Positions 42,031 through 53,400 of a stretch of 64,000 bases of DNA are shown piece by piece. Both the position numbers and the translations under genes were made by a program. Source of the DNA: Schistosoma haematobium (lineage: Eukaryota > Platyhelminthes > Trematoda > Strigeidida > Schistosomatidae); contig NC_067200.1 of assembly GCF_000699445.3 (NCBI RefSeq), positions 5,906,950 through 5,970,949 of the forward strand, in the 5' to 3' direction. Under the pieces are notes generated by a model. That model saw only the letters and a program-made list of their open reading frames with translations, searched no databases and had not been told where the DNA came from. The number at the start of each line of letters is the position of its first letter. The first letter of the stretch is position 1.

Positions 42031-43815
42031 TATTTGAACACACAAATATTGGTACAAGAGGGCACCAAATATATATACGCCACACAATAACAATGAGAAT
42101 TCGAAGAGAAAAAATGTAAGGAACGTTAAAAAAAGAACAATAACGAACAGATTACTGTAAGGTAGTGTAATAATAACAACAATGAGGGAAACGGAAAGGT
42201 ACAACCAGAAGAAATCTTTCAGTTAAGGAAGACACAACCACTTTTTATGAAGAAAGTAAATGAAGGTTACAGCAGGATCGCCATTGGCTTCTATTCTGAG
42301 CCATATATGATAACGACTCTAGCCACTGTGTTGCACCATCTCTAGGACCCCAGCCAGGAAGTCGAGAAGGACTAATAGACGCCAGTCCTCTGCAGCTTCC
42401 TTCCATACCACGACACCATGTCATACACTGACCACCTCTCCGCTTTTTCCAACCAGTCTCAGAGTCGGCAAATAATGCAAGACGTGGAATTCTCTGGGAC
42501 GACATTCGTAGAACATGTCCAAGCCACCGAAGTCGGTGTTTCAGGATGGTGACACCAATTGCATTATCGTCTCTGTGCCCGAACACACGATGCCGAACCT
42601 CTGCATTACTAACATGGTGTTGCTACTGGATGTCAGCAATCCTTTGGAGACAACGATGATCGAACGTCCTCAACTCGGAGAGGCCAGGTTTCACAAGCAT
42701 AGAGCAAAACTGCCCTTACCGACGCGTTGTAGATCCGACATTTTACAGCCAGATTGATATCACGAAGGCGCCAAAAGTGGTCCAGAATGGCATAAGTCGC
42801 TCTGGCTTTCACTATACGCGAATCGATCTCGTCATTCACGCCACTACCAGCACTTATGCAACTACCTAGATACATGAACTTCTTGACTACTTCTATCTGC
42901 TCACCATCTAAAGTGAGCACAGGATTAGAATCCTGCCAGTCTTGTTGAAGTACTTTGGCAAAGTTGAAGAGGAATGGTGAGATTGGGCAACCCTGCCTAA
43001 CCCCACTGCCCGAATGGAACAATGGAGAGAGGTGGTTGTATGTCCTCACTCTGTCTGAGGTGTTTGTATATAGGGCTTTTAGGATGTTAATAAACTTCTC
43101 AGGCACACCTTTCCTCAATAGACAATCACAGAGAGCAGTCGTGTCCAACGGATCGAAGGCAGCCCTGATGTCAAGAAATACTACGATTGTTGGCCTGCGA
43201 TAAGTATATGGTGTTCTAACATTTGGCGGAGGGTTAAGATATGATCATTACATCCTCGACTAGAATGAAAACCAGCCTGCTCCTCACGAATCAATCATTC
43301 TCGGGTTTTGAACAACCTACGAAGTATGACGGAAGTCAATAGCTTGGACGCAATCGGAAGTAGACTTATCTCCCGATAGTTGTTACAGGAACGACGTGAA
43401 CTCTTTTTAAAGATAGGGACAACTATCGACTCATTCCATTACATCGGTACATTCTCTAGCTCCCAGACCTTTGTAAACAACACAGTCAGTTCCTTAGTCA
43501 AAAAGTCACTACCATCTTTAAAAAGGGCTGAAGGTAAGTCATCTGGGCCAGGTGAATAGTAGTGCTTCAAGAGTTGGAGGTCCTTGCGGACTTCCGCCTC
43601 ATTTGGTGGATCAGTTGTCACCGGCCATGGAGGGAAGGACAGTCCGACCGATGTTGCCGGAGCAGCAAGTCAGTTGAACTGCCCTTCGAATAATTCTGCC
43701 CATCGTCCAAGACGTCGATGGATGTTAGTGATTGGCATCCTGTCATCCTCGCAAACTGTTTCACTCGCACCAGACTTCTTGCTGCCAGTGGGACGGATGA
43801 GTTGGAAGAGCCATG
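42031..43815 (-). mobile_element. RTE LINE group B, 5'-truncated, RT partly deleted
   Basis: Right to left on minus: LIRPTGSKKSGASETV, MPITNIHRRLGRWAELFEG, DPPNEAEVRKDLQLLKHYYS, GPDDLPSALFKDG, LYTNTSDRVRTYNHLSP, GVRQGCPISPFLFNFA, then a jump to [80 protein letters not shown] and a 3' UTR ending TGGTGCCCTCTTGTACCAATATTTGTGTG. The jump removes the YADD catalytic block. Inserted into a CR1-like LINE. Confidence 0.85.
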
Positions 43816-44050
43816 GTGTGCAGCATGTCTCAGATGGACTACTCTACACTTTGAAGTGTTAAAGGTAAGTTCGTTATCATCTGCTCAACTTTTAGGTCCA
43901 GTCAGATCCTCCTGAAGTGCCAAATTATCCTCTTGGTTGCGTACCTCTCTCCAAAGTTTCACATCATTATCAAGAGGTCTGACTATACCTGTTGTGGAGG
44001 ATCGTTTATATAAATCAAGAAGAGGTCCTAGTACAGAACGCTGAGTTCCT
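43816..44050 (-). mobile_element. CR1/Jockey-like LINE, 5' piece of the split copy
   Basis: Minus strand reads DDVKLWREVRNQEDNLALQE, ELTFNTSKCRVVHLRHAAHH, the end of the RT palm of a CR1/Jockey-type element. The next residues (CNLGDSHLK) appear at ~42025, beyond the RTE insertion, showing one interrupted element. Ends ~320 bases before the nardilysin ATG. Confidence 0.75.
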
Positions 44051-44370
44051 ACTACTGAACCTAGCCTACAAGTATACTATCGAACTTAGGCACTTAAAAT
44101 ATATGGTGACCAGCCCGAGACAAACCTCATAAAACCCCGTAAGCGAAAAAAGATCATTTTAGTCCCAGATTTGCTTTAACTCTGAACCATCTGTGCGAAA
44201 CATTTTAAGACTGGCGATATTTCCTTAACTTTCATCAAGATTATCTCACGACAAACGACACGAAAACATTTGTCACAATGTAACGGAACAAAAAATTACC
44301 CCTATTTGAAGGTCGAAAATGCTAAGATCCTCGTGGCGCTCCGATTAGTTGGTACATTAGAGCGCTGAGA
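44051..44370 (+). promoter_or_regulatory. presumed promoter and 5' UTR region of nardilysin-like gene
   Basis: The only non-repeat sequence between the last LINE fragment and the ATG at 44371. No convincing TATA box or initiator is recognised; assignment is by position alone. Confidence 0.35.
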
Positions 44371-44429
44371 ATGAATTGTGACGGCTTTTTCGAGTTGGAG
44401 AAAAGTCGAATAGATTACCGCAGTTACAG
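44371..44429 (+). CDS. NRDC-like: nardilysin-like exon 1 with start codon
   Basis: ATG at 44371 opens MNCDGFFELEKSRIDYRSYR; the donor CAG|GTAAGT follows at 44430. The final RSYR joins to YIEL in exon 2, matching the QYRYIKL region of nardilysins. This ATG was taken because it is the only one in frame upstream before the repeat region; a further upstream exon cannot be excluded. Confidence 0.75.
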
Positions 44430-47400
44430 GTAAGTTCAACAATGTTATTTGACAGCTGAAAAAGGTATATCGAATTGGACAATGGACTGAGGGCTATATT
44501 AGTGTCCAACCTAAAGCCTGGGGAGGAAGCACCCAATGACTCCTTGTCGGATTCAGATCTTGAAAGTAATAATTCGGAAAGCTTGGAAGACGAAGATTTT
44601 GATATTGAAGAAAACCCTATCAGTGACCAGGAGGCAAAGGCAAGGTTGACTTATTTTTCTGTCGTTGTTTTTGGGAATGTGATGAAACTAGGCTTTACCG
44701 AGAAAGTGTAGGTGATCACGTACCATGGTAGATGGTATCCTCAAGAGACTGTTAGTTTTTGAATTTACGTCCAAATTAGTAAATATTTTAATGTTGGGAG
44801 TACTTTTTGTCGCAGTTTATTAGAAATTGCTCCACACAATTGTATCTTTATTGTTAATAATAACAAAACGTAAGACCATAGTCTCTGTTAGCTAGTATTA
44901 AAAGCTATTTTTGATGAAATTTTAAGCGGTTGAGTCGCAAAGTCTCCAGAATTAATATTTGCAGTGTCTTGTCACAAAAAATGCACTTCCAACATAATCA
45001 TCTACTTAGCAGCGTCATGTGACTTGATCATTTTTTCACCAAGTTTAGTGGATAATGTGTAGTGAAAGTGTCTGGGGATAATGTGTCGATAGCGTTTGAA
45101 GATAATTCCTTATGATATCCTCAAAGGTAAACATTATAGGTCAGGTCCCTCTAGTTGGACTGCAACGAATTTGAGAATAAATATCTGGATTTGAAACTAC
45201 ATGTTCTACCAAAGTGTTCTAGTCGTTAACATACTAACGTGGAAAAAGATATTTAAAACTGAATTTTTAATACTTCGGTCAGTAGTGTGAAACAAGTCAT
45301 TGTGATTCAAAACAATGTAAAATCGCTATCTATTAGAAGACACTGACGGTAGCTGTGATGAAAGTGTACTGATACACTTTTACACTTTTACTGGGATTAG
45401 TGCCTAAGAAATAATGTTCAGACCATCTAACCAGAATTTTCGTACTGATTCGTATTTCATAATTGTCATCGTGCGTTTGCTTCATTCATCAACATCTGCA
45501 ATTAAAAGAAGTAACTATTTGAATTTCTGATCAATAATTGATACAAAACAAAAAAAATAGGACATTGTTTAATTTGTTGAAGTTCATTGCCTTTAAATTT
45601 ATATCCTATTACGCAGAAAGTAAGTGATGTAGGCAAAGATGTGTAGTATGTTCAACTTTAGCTTCATGCATGGTCCAATATTGGACATCAATACCTCTTC
45701 AAAGGTCAACATGCACTACCTCAGTGGATTTCTTAATATCTAGCTCAAACCTTAAATCACAAGCAGGACAAAAATCTTACTTGACTGATTCGTTTACCTT
45801 TAATCTTATCTTTCCAAACCCTGCCTATCGTAACTCCGAAGCTGACAGAATGATACTTTGATTCAGTATCCCAATTTTATATATCGAAAATAAAAATAAC
45901 TACAGAATCTTTGAAGTATTAATCCATGGCCAACATCCGTTGGTAGTAAACATTAGTTCCATCACCGGGGATCCGGGTGTGATATGAATTTCTTACCAAG
46001 AGAGAATTTCACTAATAACATTCGACATACTTTCAGCTTTGCTTGGCTTTGATTCTCTTAAAGTATCTTAATTCTTGTACTTCAAGAGCCAGCGATTTCT
46101 CTTATTTCTCTTAGTTCCCTTGTGGAATAGCAATCATTGGATAAATTTCCTAAAAATCAAAAGAGCTTTAGTGACAATCAGTCTTGTGTTTAATAATTTT
46201 ACATTCTAATTATTAAAGCAGTATATATGATAGAGTCAATAGTTTTCTTCATAAGAAGAACCGTTAGCAAATAAACCGCAATAGTCATACTTCTTTTAGC
46301 CACTTAATACTGAAACTTTTATTATTAGTCACGTCAGCTACTTTCTAATCTCGGTGTTAAAAGTGCTCACCATTTTTGTAGCCTAACTTGTAATATGTTG
46401 TGTTTTGAATTCCTCAGTCTGCTGCTGCATTGTGCATTAAAGTGGGAAGTTTCTCAGATCCAGTAGAAGCTCAGGGCTTATCACATTTTTTGGAGCATAG
46501 TAAGTTTTATTAAGCTAATACTGTTGAAAATTTTGTGTACTTCTATGTATATTTTATACTTGTAAGGAGTACTGATTCCTCATATTTTCTGACTTCTTGA
46601 ATCACCACCACTCAAAGAGTGTCAATCTAAGAAAGTAATTGGCTCAGACCAGACCATATAAGAACTTGTTTTTTTTTCATTGTTTAACAGTGATTATTAT
46701 TTGTGCACATCAGTTTGGATGATATTATAGTTTACTACACAACAGTATAATTCCTCGACTTATCACGTACCTAACTGTTGATAGCTTACATTTACAAAAT
46801 ATTACCTAATGTTTCTCTGAATAAGTCTGTCAGGAGTATACTGTTTTGATTCAAGCAAAGCGTATCCATTGTAAAAAATCGTGGCATTTGTACTGTAAGA
46901 TGAATTTACTTAAGGATCAATTTGGTAATTTCTTTCATAAAATACAACATACTATTTGATACAAATCAACATTTAATAATATTACACATATATTGGTGTT
47001 TTTCTTTACAGTGGTATTTATGGGTAGTTTAAAATATCCAACAGAGAATGATTTTGATGCATATCTTAGTCAACGTGGTGGAACTAATAATGCTTGGACA
47101 GGGAATGAATACACTTTATTTCATTTCGATGTAAAACGTAAACATTTTGCTAGTTGCCTTGATAAATTTGCCAACTTTTTCATTTCACCACTTTTAAGCA
47201 AAGATAGCACAGATCGTGAGATAAATGCAGTTAATAGCGGTAAGTAAAGTAGTCCTTGAGTATTTATCATGTATATTGTTCTACTAAGAATTGTTTGTAT
47301 GTATATATAGGCGATTCAACTTCAGTAAAATTTTTATATGAACACTTATTTGACCATTCTTGTATTTTGGTCTCATTGAATTCACACATTTAAAGTATGT

Positions 47401-50400
47401 CTAAAGTAAAGGACATTCACTTGAAGGTGATTTATGGAGATTAGTTCCATATGTAGGTTGCATTTATCATAAATTTATCTGTATCACTGAAAACCTGGGG
47501 ACCCTTGGGGTGTGACTGGTATTCAGATGTATCAAGAGTGAAACAATTGTCACAAATGTCATTGCATGACCGTATCTGTCACAAATTGATCAATATTGAA
47601 ATTGTACTGTTATATGCTAGCTCAGTGGTTCTTATGGTTAGACGTTCACTGCAAAACCTGAACATACTGTGTTCAATTCCGGATGTTTGGTTGTGGTCGC
47701 ACATTACTGAGGAATCCCATAGCATGATGAACCATCTATTTAGCATGTTATTTCCGAACGAAGAGTAAGTGAATGGTAACTGCCAAGAATTATTCGTGGA
47801 CTATTATTAAATATATTCCTATTGGATAACTATTAAGTAACTAGATTATATGTATGTTCATATTCGTTTTATCATTAACTTTCGTTTGATTCATTGAACA
47901 CTATTACACGATTTATTATTCTCAAGTTACTCCCAGTCTATTAGTTACAGTCTTACATTCACAGCCGCTCTTGGCTTAATTTTGTATAATTATTAATTTT
48001 CATTTTATGGTGTGGTGCGGTCTGATTTGCTTGTATATAAACTACGTATTACATTATTCATACATTTTTTTCTTTTTTACAGAATTCGAACTGGCATACA
48101 CCAAGGATTCTTCACGACTCCACTATTTAATTGGTCATTTGTCTCGTAAAGATTCTCCCTACAAACTGTTCGGTTATGGTATGTATGTTCATCTTTTATT
48201 GGCTAATTTTTTATGTGTATATGGTTCACCCTCCACTGTTCGATGCCTTCAAATGTAAATTATCAAAATTCTTGGTTTAAGCTTGTCGTGTGTAAATTAT
48301 CTTTGAGATTGTTTCTTATCCTCTTTTGTCTTCAGGCAATTGTAAATCGCTACGTGAAATCCCGGAACAAAATGGTACTGATATTTATTCACTTTTAAAT
48401 AAACATCGAAAGAATTTTTATTCTTCTGATCGAATGACACTTGCTGTACAGTCGAAACGTAAGTCTCTCAAAAGTGTTTACACTTTAAGTTGACAGTAGG
48501 TTTGATCTATGCTTTTAATCTGTTTTTCTTTTGAAATCGAAACTTTTCGTTTGGAAGAGTATTCTAAATTTGGATGCTGTTGTATACCTTATTTTATTTC
48601 TAGCATATGTGTTGATATAGTAGGATACCAAAAACAGCGGCACAAATGTAGTGGTAATCATATTGTGACTGAAGAGGAAAGCAGCGACTCAATAAACAAG
48701 AAGTGTTTAATAATAGGTTCTGTTCATTGAAAAATACAATCAAGAAGGACTTGATTGGGTTGGTGAAGTTTGTCTCAATTTTTTTGTTCAGAAAGTGTGA
48801 TGAAAAACTATTGGGTTTTATTCCCGACTGTGTCTGGTAACGTCTCACACCACTGAGTTTTGTGGTCTCTTGGACCCGAACCATACAGTCTTGATAAACT
48901 GTAAAATTCCATGTCTATAGCGAAATATCTTTCATTTGACGACTTCATGTCATAAGCTAAAGATATATACTTTCGTTTAATCCAGATGCAACATCTCAGT
49001 GTAAAGGTCACTGAGATTAAATTCATAAAAAAAAAACATTCAAGCTACCGAAATCGATGTTTCAAGACTGATAGTGTTGTATCTGAAGAAGATTAAATTA
49101 TGGTTAACTTCCAGGAACTATTTATAGACTGTTATATATATACTTTTATTGCATAACTGTTAAGTAACTAGATCATATGTATATTCATATTCCTTTTATC
49201 ATGAATTTTCATTCGACCTATTGACTACCATTATACGATCTACTATTCCTAAGTTATTCCCAATGTATTAGTTACAGTGTCACACTCACTTGCGGCTTAA
49301 TCCTGTATAATAATAATTTTTTATTCTACGGTGTGGTGCGGTCTGGTCTGCTTGTATTTAAATCACATGTTTGAAATATGTGGTCCACACAGCGGAGACT
49401 GAGACCTTATATTTTACTCAGCGGGCCGGGCTAGGCGAGAAGTTACGGTTTTAAGGACCAATAAGGATTCAGAGTTGACGCAAGGCTGCTAGTGCTGTTT
49501 TGGCGTGTCATTGGTTTACTATAGGAACAGGGTCTGATTGGCGATTTTGTCACGTGATAATTGGGAAGGGCAAAAAATATAACTGGCAGCGGGAATTTTG
49601 GGAGTTAAAAGAAATTAATAACAATGATAGTAGCAGTGAAAAGAAATAAAAAGACACCCTCTTCTGAACAATTGCAGTTACTATTACAGCAGTAGCAGCA
49701 GATGTTCGCTTCTCAACAGCAAATCCTGGAAGCAGTTTTGGGGAGACTTTCTACTCAACCAGATATTCCAGGACATAAAGGTAGAGAGTCATATCTCAGT
49801 CCAATCTCGGAATTTATTTTCGATGCAGATAGTGGTCATAATTTTAAAGCATGGTTTGGCAGAATGAAAGACATTTTCCAAGTACAATTTGTCGCTATGG
49901 ACGACGCAAACATAGTTTGTCGTTACAGAAACTTGGTTTCAATAAGCATCAAAAGTATAAAAAGCATATCCTGCCTAAACATCCATGAGAAGTCAATTTC
50001 AATGGAACTGTCAACCTTTTAAATAAAATGTTTCATGAACAGATATCACCATTTCATATCCGGTATAATTGTCTACAGTTGACTAAAGAAGCTGATGAAG
50101 ACTACACTACGTACGCTGGTTGAGTAAATTTACGAATAGAACGGTTTACATTAAATGTATTATCCACTGATCAATTTAAATGCTTATTACTCACTTCCGG
50201 TCTAAATTCTCCTTTCGATGTTGACTTTATCGTGCGGTTGTTATCCCTTATGGAACTTGACAATGAAAAGACCCTGAAAACTGTTACTGTTGAACACCAA
50301 CGATTAATGCAATACGAGGCATAACACGTGGACGGGATTGAGCAAGTTCACAGCACCCATCCGGAGGTGAAAAATACAGGCAATTTCATTAGTTTCAGTT

Positions 50401-53400
50401 TAGAAACCGTTGCAGAAATTACACTGCAAAGAAGAGTTAATACACATGATCTTAACTCGGAGAGCCGAGAAGCACGGCACAAATCCATGACGTCACTGAC
50501 AAGTGGACTGAGTCATGTTGGTAGGTGTAGACTACCTGCTTGGGGACCGCGAGATGATAGCAACCGATGGTTAGAGACCCTGAATGACATGGCTCAAAAT
50601 CGTTTGCAATGGCGCAGGTGCATCCACTTTTTGTGTTCTCCCAAATTCTAATCTTCTGAATTCTTCATGTTCTTTTTTCCTCTTTCCAAATTTATTTCAC
50701 TGTATTACACTCCTTGAATAACATCTTCAAACCCTAGTCTTTCCGATTTCTGCTTATACTCTTACCACCTCTACCACTACGGGATTTGAATCGACGACTG
50801 CATCTCTGTGCTAAGGTGGTGTGGCAACTCGAACTGACGTATGTACGTACGAAGTTCTACGTTGTTACTGACTGACTGATTGACTGACCGACGATTAATA
50901 AACCTAAAACAGAGTACAGCTATCCTGGAAACAAAAAATGCGGCGCCATCTAACCATTCTGTTCATGCTGTTAAGACAGGTCGAAGACGAAATAGTACCA
51001 TGGGTTATAAATTTCACTCCAAAATTTTCAAACATTCAACTAAATGCTTGGAATTTCTCGGAAATTTGCCGGTTTAGAAATCACAGATTTCCTATATGCA
51101 ATAAAGTCGGTCATACATAAATAGTCTGCCGAACTAGAGAAGTTTGAGGTCAAGGCCGATGAAGCATCTTCACCAGTATCAAAACAAGTATATAAACAGT
51201 ATATATGCTACACTGCAACATGGCCATTAAGAGTAGAAGACACTCGTAAGCTATTAGTATTTGACCACAGATGCCTTAGAAATATTGTTGACATCTGCTG
51301 GGACCACCGGGTAAGTAATAGTGAGGTTAGACGCAGGGTATTAGGGAATGATGGTAAATCAGTTGATGAGGTTATGAATCTTCATCGACTGAGATGGTTG
51401 GGCCATGTATTACGTATGCCTGAACACCGATTACCGCGACGTGCAATGCTAACCGGTGTTTAGGATGGTTGGGAGAAAGTTAGGGGCGGCCAAATCAAAA
51501 CGTGGCATCAGTGCTTGAAGTTACTAACTTGTAGTCTGAGCCATGATGGTAGATGCAGACTACTTGGTTGGGGTCCGCGTGACTATCGTAACCAATGGTT
51601 GGAGACTCTTGGTGATATGGCTCAGAATCGATCACAATGGCGTCGGTGTGTACACTCCCTGTCTTCCCTTAAACTAAGATATTAAAATCGCTTCACATCT
51701 TTCTTTCTACGAACCAATTTTTTTCTTCTTGTACTATATCTCTATATGCAATCTTTCTCTTATATATTACCACCTTTGACCTAACCACTGCTATGAATCC
51801 GGTGTTCATCTTGTTGTGCTGATGCGGTATGGCAACCTGGACCGATGCACATATGTGCCTGGTCCTACGTTGTAGCTGATTGACTGACTGATGCTACACT
51901 GCCATTAAGCATAGATGATAAAAGAATGCATGTTGATGGTGTTAATATTCGATTACTATTGGATAGAGCATCGGATACCAAGTTAATTTCTAAACGAATA
52001 TATAATTTAATTGACTGTTCACAAGAATTACCGACTGACAATACAGCTTGGAATGCATCTGGAGACTTATATTAAAGCTTTTTGGAATAATAGAATGCTT
52101 TGTTGTATTCCGAGACAACTACTTCAAAAGCAATTTTTACTTAACGAACAGACATGATTTTGACCTTATTAGTGTAGATTGGATGAACAAACTAAATCTA
52201 TGGGACTAAATCTATGCGAAATATGCTCGATGAAAAGCTCAAATAATTCTAGATATCTGCCTATCGTTCATGTAACTGAAAAAGCTATGACGATAGAAGA
52301 TCGTTTGCGGGAACATACAAACTTATTCCGGAATAAGTTGGAACGCTGCATAGTTGGGAAGGTAAAATTATACTTACGACCAGATATGAAACCTGTTTTT
52401 CGTCCAAAATGTCGAGTTTCATATGCAGCTAACGACAAAGTTGACAAAGAACTAGATCAACTAGAGAAGCTCGGTGTTATACAACCTACTAACCGTTCGA
52501 CATGAGCAGCACCAATTGTAGTAATTCAGAAAGCGAACGGAGCTATTCGCCTTTGTGCAGATTTTTCAACAGGATTAAATGATGCTTTACAAAACCGTTC
52601 ATATCCACTACCTTTGCCAGAAGGTTTATTTGTTAAATTAAGCAGTGGACTTGATTTATCTGAAGCCTACTTACAAGTGGAAGTCGACAATAATTCAAAG
52701 GAGTTATTAACCATTAATACCCATCCTGGATTCTATCAATTTAACCGATTACTGTTCGGTGTAAAGCGAGTTCCAATTGTTAGGCCGGTTAGACGTTGTG
52801 TTTACTAATATAACGCCAGCTGGTTTTCAGTTACAAAAAGAAAAGTGTGAATTCCTCGAGTCTGTCAAATAACTTGAATATGTATTTGATAAGGATGGTC
52901 GCCGCTCAGACCCAGATAATATAAATGCTATAAAAACATGCCCAGACCGACTGATGTTACAACGATCCATTCATTTTTGGGGTTAATTGGCTATTATGGT
53001 ATGTTCATAGCTTACATGTGTAGACTCATTAAACCAACTTTTGATGACTAATGCAACATGGCACTGGACAAAAGAATGTCAAAATTCTTTCGACGAAATA
53101 AAAAGAATTTTATCCTCTAAATTGTTGCTTACCAGTTATAATTCAAAGCTTGAAATAATTGTGGCCACTGATGCTCCCAACTATGGAATTGGAGCTGTCA
53201 TCAGTCAACGTTTTCCTGATGGTAAAGAAAAGCCCATTACTCATGTATCCCGAACTGTTAATGTAGCTAAACGAAAATAAAGTCAAACTGAAAAAAGACG
53301 ATTGGCTTTAGTTTTTGCGGTAAGGAAATTTCATAAAATGATTTATGGTCGTCGATTTACTTTTTTAACGGATCACAAGCCACTCATATCTGTATTTGGA

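Noticed and set aside
44456..44464. Exon 2 starting right after the strong acceptor at 44455
   Set aside because: Brings TGA in frame immediately; the protein continues only from the AG at 44464.
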